Origin: WGOA01 sp964429745
Lineage (GTDB): Bacteria > Bacteroidota > Bacteroidia > Chitinophagales > BACL12
Direction of reading: 5' to 3'
DNA: 18,895 bases
Assembly: GCA_964429745.1 (NCBI GenBank)
Contig: CAYSDI010000068.1
Coordinates: 1 to 18,895, forward strand
Shown: in pieces, positions 8,473-17,200 of the stretch
How the letters are laid out: each line of letters begins with the position of its first letter
Position numbering within the stretch: the first letter of the stretch is position 1
The notes under the pieces: generated by a model
The model's input: the letters and a program-made list of their open reading frames with translations, nothing else
Told to the model about the DNA's origin: nothing
The model's database searches: none
Program-made: the position numbers and the translations under genes

Positions 8473-8913
8473 TTAGGACAGCTCTTGAGCAAGTATTCTA
8501 AAGGCCAACATACACAGTACGCCAGCCTTTAACAACCAAAGAGCCCCTGCCGTTCGCCAGGAACGCCGAAAATTTTTCCAGGCTGTCCGGTGAAACGACA
8601 ATTTCAGGCGCTGGCTGGCGGCTTGGCCTTGCGTTAAAGCCAGCAGCGCACCACCTTCCAGCAGCGTAAGACTTGCAAAAGCGAAGGTGTTCAGCGAAAG
8701 CAGCCCAATGAGCAAGAGCCATTCCCCCGTGACCAACAAGCGAACAGGCCAGCGCCAAGGCAGCACGCTGAGCGACCAGGTGCGGTTGAAGCCCTGATAT
8801 CCAGCCTGCATTGCGGCCGGTAATAAACGCTCGGCTACCCAGAAGGCGCGCAACCCAAGCGCAAGGCTTGCGAGAAAGGCGAGGATCAAAAAATAGGGAA
8901 ACGCGAAATGCAC
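8473..8913 (-). CDS. small membrane protein of unknown function
   Basis: A 146-residue hydrophobic protein with a GTG start at 8913; an in-frame stop lies three codons upstream, so no longer start is possible. Predicted membrane segments lie near residues 5-25, 58-78, 80-95 and 123-141. A tryptophan- and arginine-rich loop (WSLSVLPWRWPVR) precedes the second segment, and a basic one (HRTAWKNFRRSWR) precedes the last. I do not recognise the family. It is the first gene of a codirectional run that continues after 74 bases with the VWA protein and then the MoxR ATPase. A membrane partner for a MoxR/VWA pair is plausible but unproven. The open frame, membrane pattern and position between two well-supported genes argue that it is real. 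Confidence 0.65.
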   Translation of the reverse strand: MHFAFPYFLILAFLASLALGLRAFWVAERLLPAAMQAGYQGFNRTWSLSVLPWRWPVRLLVTGEWLLLIGLLSLNTFAFASLTLLEGGALLALTQGQAASQRLKLSFHRTAWKNFRRSWRTAGALWLLKAGVLCMLAFRILAQELS

Positions 8914-9034
8914 AGGAATTCAGCGGAGCAAGTTCGCTTAAATTAGGCGGAAGGCGGGATCTGGAGTTTTTAAAGTTGACCTTCGTTTATTCCAGGATAA
9001 TGAGGGTGATTCCCGCATATCCGCAGGCGTTGGG

Positions 9035-9042
9035 TAGCTTTG
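9035..9042 (+). promoter_or_regulatory. candidate -7 element of the transhydrogenase operon
   Basis: TAGCTTTG matches TAnnTTTG perfectly. It would put transcription start about 20 bases before the pntAA ATG at 9070. No good TTG is seen 17-23 bases further upstream, so this is half a promoter by sequence. It lies in the 156-base divergent gap between the transhydrogenase genes and the membrane-protein/VWA/MoxR run. Confidence 0.4.
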
Positions 9043-9069
9043 GGCCAGCATTTACTTTTCAAATTGCGT

Positions 9070-10209
9070 ATGACCATCGGAATATTGGCAGATGCCGCCC
9101 CGGAAAATCGTGTGGCCCTCACCCCGGAGAACATGGCTGCCCTGGCAGCGTTGAGCAAAGAGCCTGTTTTGCTGGAAAAGGGCGCCGGATTGCGGGCCTT
9201 TTTTTCTGATGCAGACTACGTAGCCGCCGGGGCTTTGGTGGCGTCGCGCGCTGACGTGCTGGCAAAGGCAGATGTCTTAGTGTCGGTCAATCGGCCATCT
9301 GAAGTGCTTTCGGATGGGTCTTCGGCTGCGCTTTCCGGTAAGGTTCTGGTGGGCGGATTTAACCCGCTCGGCGATCCTTCCGCAGCCCGGCAACTGGCAA
9401 GTTGCGGAGTCGCCGCGTTTAGCCTGGACATCATTCCCCGGACTACCCGGGCGCAGGCTATGGACATTCTTTCGTCGATGGCTACGGTGGCCGGGTACCG
9501 CGCGGTCCTTCTCGCGGCAACGCACTTGGCGCGCTTTTTTCCCATGTTTATGACCGCTGCGGGCAGCATCAAGCCCGCCAAAGTGCTGGTCATTGGCGCG
9601 GGGGTAGCCGGATTACAGGCCATTGCCACGGCGCGAAGGCTGGGCGCGGTGGTGGAAGCCTCTGACGTGCGGGCAGCAGCTAAAGAGGAGGTGCTCAGCC
9701 TGGGTGCCAAGTTTGTGGAGGTGGAAGGGGCTCGCGAAGATGCCGCAGCCGGTGGATACGCTGTGGAACAGACGGATGATTTCAAAAAGCGGCAGCAAGC
9801 CGAAGTCGAAAAGCGCGCTGCTCAGGCTGACGTTATCCTCTGCACGGCCCAGATTCCAGGCCGCAAAGCCCCGGTGATTATTCCCGCTTCAGCGGTGGCC
9901 AGCATGAAACCGGGTTCGGTCATCATAGACCTGGCCGCTTCTTCGGGCGGCAATTGCGAACTGACTAAAAATGGTGAGACCATTCTCTCTGGCGGCGTGA
10001 CCATCATTGGCGACAGCAACCTGGCCGCTGGTATGCCTGCCGATGCGAGCCGAATGTTCGGCAAAAACATGGTGAACTTTTTGAAAATCCTCTTCAAAGA
10101 TGACCAACTCAACTTTGACGATGAACTCGTTGCGGGAACCTGCGTTTGCCGCAACGGCGAATTGGTGCATGAACGGGTCCGCGCGCTTGCTGCTGCGTCT
10201 ATTAATTAA
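9070..10209 (+). CDS. pntAA: NAD(P) transhydrogenase subunit alpha, part 1 (NAD(H)-binding domain I)
   Basis: Domain I of the proton-translocating Re/Si-specific NAD(P)+ transhydrogenase, 379 residues. It binds NAD(H) on the cytoplasmic side and passes hydride to NADP+ bound by PntB, driven by the proton gradient. The alanine-dehydrogenase/PNT N-terminal fold is present, with the family motif RAQAMDILSSMATVAGYRAV at 127-146. The Rossmann core is VIGAGVAGLQA near 174-184, ending in the acidic segment EASDVR (196-201). The C-terminal fold carries IIDLAASSGGNCE (285-297) and the GDSNLAAGMPADAS loop. The start is ATG 9070; a TTG at 9040 in the same frame would add 10 residues without family support and would overlap the promoter motif. 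Because the membrane domain is a separate gene, this is the split (three-polypeptide) form known from Rhodospirillum rubrum. Confidence 0.95.
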   Translation: MTIGILADAAPENRVALTPENMAALAALSKEPVLLEKGAGLRAFFSDADYVAAGALVASRADVLAKADVLVSVNRPSEVLSDGSSAALSGKVLVGGFNPLGDPSAARQLASCGVAAFSLDIIPRTTRAQAMDILSSMATVAGYRAVLLAATHLARFFPMFMTAAGSIKPAKVLVIGAGVAGLQAIATARRLGAVVEASDVRAAAKEEVLSLGAKFVEVEGAREDAAAGGYAVEQTDDFKKRQQAEVEKRAAQADVILCTAQIPGRKAPVIIPASAVASMKPGSVIIDLAASSGGNCELTKNGETILSGGVTIIGDSNLAAGMPADASRMFGKNMVNFLKILFKDDQLNFDDELVAGTCVCRNGELVHERVRALAAASIN

Positions 10210-10256
10210 TTAATTGATCAATCCGATAAAATACTATCCATAACATAACTTTTAAT

Positions 10257-10568
10257 ATGGAATCCCTAGCTTCCTTTTTTCTGGAACACCAAAACTTCAT
10301 CTTCCTGCTGGTTTTGGCGGTTTTTTTGGGCGTGGAAGTCATTGCCAATGTGCCTGCGGTGTTGCACACGCCGCTGATGAGTGGAGCGAACGCCATTCAC
10401 GGTGTCGTGATTATCGGTTCTATCATCGTGATGGGCCATGCCGAGCCCGGTGACTACCTCTCGTTGGGACTTGGCTTTCTGGCGGTGGTGCTCGGTACCC
10501 TGAACGTGGTCGGCGGCTTTGTCGTGACCAACCGCATGTTGGAAATGTTCCGCAAAAAGACCCGTTAA
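10257..10568 (+). CDS. pntAB: NAD(P) transhydrogenase subunit alpha, part 2 (membrane domain IIa)
   Basis: A 103-residue protein with three or four membrane helices (about 12-30, 46-59 and 68-90), forming the alpha-chain part of the proton channel. The segment GVEVIANVPAVLHTPLMSGANAIHG (read here as GVEVIANVPAVL followed by HTPLMSGANAIHG) is the hallmark of this subunit, and the length matches separate PntAB proteins. It begins 47 bases after pntAA and ends 21 bases before pntB. The upstream region is AT-rich with no Shine-Dalgarno sequence, which is normal for Bacteroidota. Confidence 0.95.
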   Translation: MESLASFFLEHQNFIFLLVLAVFLGVEVIANVPAVLHTPLMSGANAIHGVVIIGSIIVMGHAEPGDYLSLGLGFLAVVLGTLNVVGGFVVTNRMLEMFRKKTR

Positions 10569-10589
10569 CGCGCCCCCTCCTTCCCTTCC

Positions 10590-12041
10590 ATGGAATCCAT
10601 ACAGCACTTTATCGACATCTGGCCCGGGAATTTCGCGCTTCAGATCATCTACCTGTTTTCCTCCATAACATTTATTATTGGGCTAAAAGGACTGTCCAGC
10701 CCGGACAGCGCCCGAAAAGGCAATTTACTCGCTGCTGCGGGTATGGGGTTGGCCATTTTAGGCACCATTTTTCTGCACCGCACACCCATTTCGCCTGACG
10801 GCAGCGAAGGATTTCGCCCCATCGGCAACCTGATCTACATCTTCGGTGCTATCGGCCTGGGCACCGTTGTGGGCTGGACGATGGCTATGCGGGTCAAAAT
10901 GACCACCATGCCCCAAATGGTCAGTTTCTTCAACGGTATGGGGGGCGCTTGCGCCGCGTTGATCGGGCTCATTGAATACCGCGGGCTCGCCGCCCACGGG
11001 GGAGTTGCCGATGCCGGCTTTTTGCTGATTATTTATCTCGGTGTTTGGATCGGCAGCGTTTCGTTTGCCGGCTCCATGATTGCCTACGGCAAACTCGAAG
11101 AGCGCATTCGCGACTTTGGCGGGCGTTCGCTGCAGATAGTCAACCTGTTGTTTTTAGCCTCGTTGATCGGGGCAATGGCCTTTGGCATTGCCCGCCCGGA
11201 TGCCATCCCCGCGCTGCCCTGGATCGTAGCCGCCGGTTCGCTTTTGTACGGCGTGCTCTTTGTGCTGCCTATCGGCGGCGCAGACATGCCCGTGGTGATC
11301 TCGCTGCTCAACTCGTTTACCGGCATCGCCGCTGCGTTGGGGGGTTTTCTCTACAACAACCAGGTTATGCTCACCGGCGGTATTCTGGTGGGTTCGGCGG
11401 GAACGATCCTGACCATTTTGATGTGCAAAGCCATGAACCGCTCGTTGCTCAACGTGCTCATCGGATCATTCGGGGGAAAGGGCGGCGCAGCCGGAGCCAC
11501 AGGCGAGCAGGTGGTCAAGGAGATTAGCGCTACCGATGCGGCCATCTTGTGCGCGTATGCGCAGCGGGTCAGCATTGTACCCGGTTATGGCCTGGCCGTG
11601 GCCCAGGCCCAGCATACCTGCCACGAATTTGAAAGGCAACTCACCGAAAAAGGCGTGGATGTTACCTACGCCATTCACCCGGTTGCCGGGCGCATGCCCG
11701 GTCACATGAACGTGTTGTTGGCTGAGGCCGATGTAGCCTATCCGAAAATGCTGGAGATGGATGACGCCAATCCGCAGATGCCCAACACCGATGTGGTCAT
11801 CGTGATCGGCGCCAATGACGTGGTCAACCCGGCCGCAGAAAACGATCCTTCTTCGCCCATTTACGGCATGCCCATCATTAACGTGGACAAAGCGCGCAAC
11901 GTCATTGTAATGAAGCGCTCCATGGGCAAAGGCTACGCCGGCATTGAGAACCAGTTGTTCTTTGGCAAAAACACGCGCATGCTCTTTGGGGATGCAAAGA
12001 GCAGCCTGGAAAAACTGGTGGCGGAGGTCAAGGCGCTTTGA
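10590..12041 (+). CDS. pntB: NAD(P) transhydrogenase subunit beta (membrane domain IIb and NADP(H)-binding domain III)
   Basis: A 483-residue beta subunit, full length for the family. Residues 1-285 contain eight to nine membrane helices, including VSFFNGMGGACAALIGLIEY at 111-130 and ADMPVVISLLNSFTGIAAAL at 231-250, both typical channel segments. Domain III follows a glycine-rich linker (GGKGGAAGATG). It has PGYGLAVAQAQ at 331-341 for NADP(H), PVAGRMPGHMNVLLAEA at 364-380, GANDVVNPAA at 407-416, and MKRSMGKGYAGI at 441-452. It completes the transhydrogenase that produces NADPH at the expense of the proton gradient. The region before the start is pyrimidine-rich and has no Shine-Dalgarno sequence. 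Its last codons contain the GGAGG and TTGA that appear to start the next gene. Confidence 0.96.
   Translation: MESIQHFIDIWPGNFALQIIYLFSSITFIIGLKGLSSPDSARKGNLLAAAGMGLAILGTIFLHRTPISPDGSEGFRPIGNLIYIFGAIGLGTVVGWTMAMRVKMTTMPQMVSFFNGMGGACAALIGLIEYRGLAAHGGVADAGFLLIIYLGVWIGSVSFAGSMIAYGKLEERIRDFGGRSLQIVNLLFLASLIGAMAFGIARPDAIPALPWIVAAGSLLYGVLFVLPIGGADMPVVISLLNSFTGIAAALGGFLYNNQVMLTGGILVGSAGTILTILMCKAMNRSLLNVLIGSFGGKGGAAGATGEQVVKEISATDAAILCAYAQRVSIVPGYGLAVAQAQHTCHEFERQLTEKGVDVTYAIHPVAGRMPGHMNVLLAEADVAYPKMLEMDDANPQMPNTDVVIVIGANDVVNPAAENDPSSPIYGMPIINVDKARNVIVMKRSMGKGYAGIENQLFFGKNTRMLFGDAKSSLEKLVAEVKAL
12023..12027 (+). promoter_or_regulatory. ribosome binding site inside pntB for the TTG-start gene
   Basis: GGAGG lies within the last codons of pntB, ten bases before the TTG at 12038. 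That TTG overlaps the pntB stop as TTGA. A strong Shine-Dalgarno sequence in an otherwise Shine-Dalgarno-poor region supports the unusual start. Confidence 0.55.
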
Positions 12042-14125
12042 GCCGACTTAGCTATTCAGGTATTCCTGTCTGGCCAATTTTAGGGTTGGTGCTTTTTGGC
12101 GCATTCTTTTTTTATGCACAATTCGGGCGAAAGGCTCCGGTTTACTACTCGGATTCGTTGGGCTACTACAGCTACCTGCCCGCTTTGCTGCTGCACAAGA
12201 ATGCGGGCCGGATGCACGAAACACCTGCAGGAACAAATCTGCCTTCATCCGTTCAGGGATACTTTGAAACGCTAAGCCAGCAACCCTTGTCGCCCAACGG
12301 TTTTGCCATCACGCAATACACCTGTGGCGTTGCGCTGATGCAGCTTCCTTTCTTTGGCGCAGCGCATGCATGGGCCAAGGCAACGGCCCAGCCTGCAAAT
12401 GGCTACTCGGCGCCGTATGCCGCAGCAGTGAAATGCAGCAGTTTTGTGTATGCATGGTTGGGCCTGTGGTTGGTTTTCCGGATGCTTCGCCGGATTTTTT
12501 CGCCTGTCACAGCAGCCACCACAACAGCACTCCTGGCAGTGGGCACCAACCTCTGGTGGTTTGCCCTGCATCAAGCAGGTATGGCCCACCCCCCAGCCTT
12601 CTTTTTGGTGGCTGCTCTAATGACCCTAATCCCACTAGGTTTGCAGCGTCCGGGCATGGTCGTTTTTGCAGGCATTGGGGCTTGCCTGGGGCTTTTGACG
12701 CTGATGCGGCCTACAGATTTGGTTTTTTTGTTGTTTCCGCTGATGGTTGGAGTTAGCAACACGGCCCATGGGAGGCAACGCATTGCGCTGCTTTGGCAAA
12801 ACCCAAAAGCCGTTGCTGGTGCGGCCCTTGCGTTTGGTGCGGTCCTCCTTCCCCAGTTGTTGTTTTGGAAAAAATACGCTGGCCAATGGGTCTACTACAG
12901 CTATATCGGACAAGGCTTTGATTGGGGAAAGCCGCATCTGCTGCAAGGAATTTTTGAGTTTAACAATGGATGGTTGGCCTACTCCCCTTTGATGATGTTT
13001 TCTATAATAGGTATTATTTTATATACTTTTAGACGAACTATTTTGCGCTGTCAGCCTTCCGGGATTTACGCGGCAACCGGGTCTGCTGAGTTTACAGGGT
13101 CTGGTGGGTCCGAAATTTCTGTTACCTCAACCGGGTCTACTGAGTTTACAGGGTCTGGTGGGTCCGCAATTTCTGTTACCTCAACCGGGTCTGCCGCATC
13201 TGCAGGGTCTGCTGAGTCATGGATCCGCCTTAGCCGATGGTTCCTGCCCGTGTACTTGTACATAACCTTTTCTTGGTGGTGTTTTTATTACATGAATGGT
13301 TTTGGTGCCCGACCAATGATCCATGTTTACCCGCTTTTGGCTTTTCCGCTCACCCTTTTGCTTGAAAAAACCTGGAAGGCAGGCACCCTATGGCGAATTG
13401 GGCTGGTCTGCACCGCGGGTGGCACGGTGGTATTGAGCCTGGCGTTCCAGGTTCAGCAAGCCCGGGGAAATTTGTTCTCCGAACAGAGCAATGCGGGCTT
13501 TGCCTATTCCACGCTTTTTAAGCGGGGTCTGTGTTACCCGGATTTAGTGCGCCAGGATTTATGCTTCGCACAACCCAACCCGGACCAGCTTCAGCGGCTT
13601 GACGTGTTGGCCGAGGAGTCTTTTACCACAACAAATACTGTGAAATCTAATTCTAATTATCAAAATGCAAGACCTGCGGGCACTTTGGTGCTCAAGCCCT
13701 CGGACGAATTTCTTTCGTTCAGCTTGCGAAAAGTCTGGAAAGATACTGCAGCATACCGTAATGAATCATACGACAAGCAATGGTTGCGTTGCAGTGGCCG
13801 TTTTTATGCGCCCTCAGAAAATTCAGATCTTTACACGCAACAGCTCCTAACCCTGCAAATAAGAAGGGACGGCCAGGACAAAGCCGTTGAATGGTACGGC
13901 TGCCGGATCAACAACAAACTAGGTTGGTCAGACCCAACCGATGGCTGCCGAGCCAATCTTTTTTCAGGCAAGGCCGGGGTATGGGATGAGGTGTCGTTTT
14001 TTGTTCCCGTAACAGAATCTTTGCAACAAGGCATGATCCTGGAAGTCGGCGTCTGGAACAGGGCGGGACAAACGCTTTGGGTGGATGACCTGCAGTTGGA
14101 ACACTGGACCACAAAGAGCGACTGA
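12038..14125 (+). CDS. polytopic GT-C-like membrane protein with C-terminal beta-sandwich, start TTG
   Basis: A 695-residue membrane protein, 10-11 predicted helices. After helix 1 (12-28) a periplasmic loop carries YYSDSLGYYSYLPALLLHK at 36-54. An Asp just after TM1 followed by a YLP segment is reminiscent of GT-C glycosyltransferases that use lipid-linked sugars, but no specific family was recognised and no reaction is claimed. Helices lie near 133-150, 160-175, 185-202, 207-238, 258-275, 316-330, 401-418, 427-443 and 452-470. Residues 347-394 form a low-complexity repeat (TGSTEFTGSGGSAISVTS type) in the loop between helices 316-330 and 401-418. The last ~170 residues are soluble and beta-rich (WDEVSFFVPV, LWVDDLQLE), like a carbohydrate-binding-type sandwich. 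The first ATG in frame is beyond helix 1, so the TTG overlapping the pntB stop is the best start. Confidence 0.82.
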   Translation: MSRLSYSGIPVWPILGLVLFGAFFFYAQFGRKAPVYYSDSLGYYSYLPALLLHKNAGRMHETPAGTNLPSSVQGYFETLSQQPLSPNGFAITQYTCGVALMQLPFFGAAHAWAKATAQPANGYSAPYAAAVKCSSFVYAWLGLWLVFRMLRRIFSPVTAATTTALLAVGTNLWWFALHQAGMAHPPAFFLVAALMTLIPLGLQRPGMVVFAGIGACLGLLTLMRPTDLVFLLFPLMVGVSNTAHGRQRIALLWQNPKAVAGAALAFGAVLLPQLLFWKKYAGQWVYYSYIGQGFDWGKPHLLQGIFEFNNGWLAYSPLMMFSIIGIILYTFRRTILRCQPSGIYAATGSAEFTGSGGSEISVTSTGSTEFTGSGGSAISVTSTGSAASAGSAESWIRLSRWFLPVYLYITFSWWCFYYMNGFGARPMIHVYPLLAFPLTLLLEKTWKAGTLWRIGLVCTAGGTVVLSLAFQVQQARGNLFSEQSNAGFAYSTLFKRGLCYPDLVRQDLCFAQPNPDQLQRLDVLAEESFTTTNTVKSNSNYQNARPAGTLVLKPSDEFLSFSLRKVWKDTAAYRNESYDKQWLRCSGRFYAPSENSDLYTQQLLTLQIRRDGQDKAVEWYGCRINNKLGWSDPTDGCRANLFSGKAGVWDEVSFFVPVTESLQQGMILEVGVWNRAGQTLWVDDLQLEHWTTKSD
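13075..13218 (+). repeat. 54-bp tandem repeat (two full units and a partial third) built from 9-mers
   Basis: Unit 1 is 13075-13128 and unit 2 is 13129-13182, with two mismatches in 54 bases. A degenerate third unit starts at 13183 and fades by about 13218. Each unit splits into six 9-mers, three of them carrying GGGTC (for example ACCGGGTCT and ACAGGGTCT). The 18-codon unit keeps the reading frame and adds a Thr/Ser/Gly-rich segment to a loop of the GT-C-like protein. Confidence 0.93.
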
Positions 14126-14203
14126 GCCAACGGCTACAGCATTGGGTAAAAAAAGCTTGCCAAATTTTTATATCCGAAGTTTACTCTTGTAAAGGTAGCG
14201 GTT

Positions 14204-14247
14204 AAAAATTGGGCACAACGCAGGATCTGGTTTTTTTAGGAGTGCCC
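14204..14247 (-). terminator. weak candidate terminator of the T9SS type B gene
   Basis: On the minus strand, just after the stop at 14249, GGGCAC and GTGCCC (14247-14242 and 14216-14211) can pair around a 25-base loop, followed by AATTTTT. The stem is only 6 bp and the loop is long, so this is weak. The rest of the 123-base convergent gap (14126-14248) shows no other hairpin I would trust for the gene coming from the left. Confidence 0.3.
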
Positions 14248-14248
14248 T

Positions 14249-17200
14249 TTACCGCACTAAAAACAGATCGCTGACAATGGTGTAGTCCAAACCATCGAGC
14301 CCTTTTCCGGTGGCGGTGAGTTTGTACATGCCCACTTCCTGCGGCTCGCCCAAATAGGTTCCGTCCCAGCCCAGCCCGGTGTTGTTGCTTTCAAAGACCA
14401 CTTGGCCCCAGCGGTTGAAAATGCGAAGGAGGTACCCCTCCAGGCCCCAATAAAACGGCAAGACCACGTCGTTTATGCCGTCTGCATTGGGCGAAAAAGC
14501 ATTGGGGAATGCGAGTTCACTGTCCGCATCCAGCCGCACTGTGATACAGGCCGTGTCTTGGCAACCTGCGGCCGTCAGGGCAGTGACGCAGACGGTGTAT
14601 TCGCCTGGTTCCGGGTATTGGTAGCTCACCAGCGGTCCGAAGGCCGTGACTCCGTTGCCCAGGTCCCAATTGATTTCATCCGCCACCGGACTGCCTCCGG
14701 CAAATTCAATCACCTGATAAAACGATCCGGTTTCAGGGGTGGCACTGATGCTTGCCACTGGATTTTCAAAGACCTGGACCGTAGCTGTTGCTGTATCTCC
14801 ATTGTTGCAAGAAGCAGGATCATTCATATACAATGAAAGCGTGTATGTTCCGGCCGTGCTGTAGGTATAGCTGGTTGTAGCTCCAGTAGCGGTTGATCCA
14901 TCGCCAAAGTCCCAGGTGTAGCTCGGGCTGATGCCGATGGAAGTATTCAGCGGCTCCAGCAACAGCGGTGCGCAGCCTTCGCCCCCCCCCACCCCAGCTA
15001 TCGCACGCGGCGCTACGGTTATCGTGGCTGTTAAGGTGTCTCCTCCGTTGCAACTGACCGGGTCGCTGACAATCAACTGCAATTGGTACATGCCAGGCAG
15101 CGTGTAAGTGTGCGTGGGATTGCTGCCGCTGCTGAAGGTGCCGTCACCGAAATCCCAAGCGTAGGAAGCTGTGCCCACCGTAAATGAAGTATTGGTGAGG
15201 GCAACCACCAGCGAATCGCAGTAGTCGGTTTCCAGCAGGTCAAACGAAGCCAGCGTGCTGTCTTCGTGCACGGTCACGGTCAGGTAGGCCGTATCCGCAA
15301 AGTTGCAACTCGCCGGATCGCTCGCAATCAACTGCACGGTAAAAACGCCTGGTGTCGTGTACACATGGCTGGGTTCAAAAGCCGTGGAAATGCCGGTTCC
15401 GTCCCCAAAATCCCAAACATAACTGACCCCGACAGACGAATTGTTGATGAAGTTGGCAGTGAGCGGCAAGCAGCCGATCAGCGCTGGCTCCACGTCCAGC
15501 GCAGCATTGACGCCAGTAAAATCCAGCGCAATTTTAGCCACGCCTAAATTGCAGTTGCTGCTGTTGTTAGTCTGTGAAACAGCACCAACCGTGGTTGGAA
15601 AATCGTCGCTGCCGCCGCAGCCCGCGCACACCGCCTGGTAAATGACGCCGTTGTTGTCAAAGCGGCTGGTGCCGCCGTCCACGTGCTCGCGGCTGAAGTT
15701 GCCGCCGTAAAAACTGGCAAATTCCAGCCCTGTCATGCCGGCGCTAAAAACGGTAAAGTAAAAATCGCTGCCATCAGTAGAGGGCTTCAGTGCATCAGCG
15801 GTAACGGGCAATCCTGTGGTGGTGCCAAAGGTGTTGGTGATGCCTCCCCAACCGCTTACGTAGATGTTCTCGCAGATGTCCACCAGAAAAGCCGTGGGCG
15901 AAATATTAATCTCTCCGCTGCCGCTGCCGTACTGCGTGGAAAACTCGTACGCTGAAAAATCGGGAAACAACTTAACCACAAACTGACCAGATCCCGGCAC
16001 GCTGTAAACGCCGGGCGAAATGGGAAATGCCGAACCGCGGGTTTGTCCCGTCACGTAGACATCGCCGTCAGCGTCTAGCGCCGCGAAATACACCTGGTCA
16101 TAGTTGGGTGTGCCCAGATAGGTCAGCGTTTCAATGGTGCTTCCGTCTGCGCTGCTTCGCAGCACAAAGCCATCGGCGGAACCGCCGTAGGATGGAAGGA
16201 TAACGCCGGGTGTCGTGGGCAGGTCGTTGCTGGTACTGCCCCCCCCCGCCACGAGCGAGCCGTCTGCCTGAACCTTAACCGAATACACGCCGTCAGAACC
16301 TCCCCCCCCGAAATACGTGCTCCACAAGAGCGTTGTCAGGTCTTCGGAAAGGCTGAACAGCACACCGTCCTGACCGCCGCCCGGGCTGGGTTGAAAAACA
16401 CCGGCCGTAGTCGGGAAATCCGAAGAAACCGTGCAAGACGCAATGACCGGTTGCCCGGCAGCGTCCAGAATGATCTCACCGCGGGCGTGGTCGCCGTAGT
16501 TAAAAGAGGTGGATGCGCCGAGGTTGAGCCCATCGTTGCTGACCCCACCAACGTAAGTTCCCCCGAGCAAACTGGCCCCATCAGCACTGAGGTGCGTGAC
16601 AAAGATGTCCGAACCCAACGGAAAGTTGACCCCGGTAACCGCCACCGACGGACCCGCGGAAAAGCCCACGTCATAGGCCCCCGCACTGACCGGGAAATTG
16701 CTGGAACCCGTGGTTCCATACACCCACAATTCGCCCGCATCATTTGCGATCATGGAATGCGGGAATTCGTTTCCGGTACCGCCCAAATACGTGCTCCAGA
16801 GGTTGGTGCTCCCGTCAGCGGAGAACTTGGTAATGCCCACATCGCAGCCCAAACCGGAGGAGCCGCTGCCCCAGGTGGTCTGGTAAGCGCCGATCGTGAC
16901 CGGATAGCCCGTGCCAAAGACGATGCCGCCGCCGTAGAGGTTTCCATCCGCGTCAAAGGTGGCCGTGTAGCCCCAGTTGTCGGAGGTAGAGCCGCTGTAC
17001 GATCCAAAAATCCACGTGACCGGGTCCAGCACCAGCGTGCGGCTTTGGTCGTATCCTTCGGGGAATTCAAACATAAGTTGCTCGCCTTTTAGCCGATAGC
17101 GGCAAGGCACCGTGACGCGCTTTCCGTTGATTTCCTGGTAGGCGTAAGGCCGTCCTTCCACAATGCGGTTGAGCGACGTGCGCAAGTGCAATTCGCCATC

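Noticed and set aside
10201..10222. AATT tandem repeat and ATTGATCAAT palindrome after pntAA
   Set aside because: It is too AT-rich and weak for a terminator, and the operon clearly continues into pntAB and pntB.
9199..10327. T7 runs within pntAA (about 9199) and pntAB (about 10321)
   Set aside because: A/T runs of seven are common by chance and lie in conserved housekeeping genes, so phase variation is unlikely.
12901..14125. Possibility that the GT-C-like gene is two genes joined at the repeat
   Set aside because: The frame is continuous, membrane helices occur on both sides of the repeat, and no start with a ribosome binding site follows it; a single protein with a loop insert is simpler.
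16391..17092. 233-codon plus-strand open frame
   Set aside because: It is antisense to the T9SS type B gene and rich in Arg and Pro without any recognisable fold.
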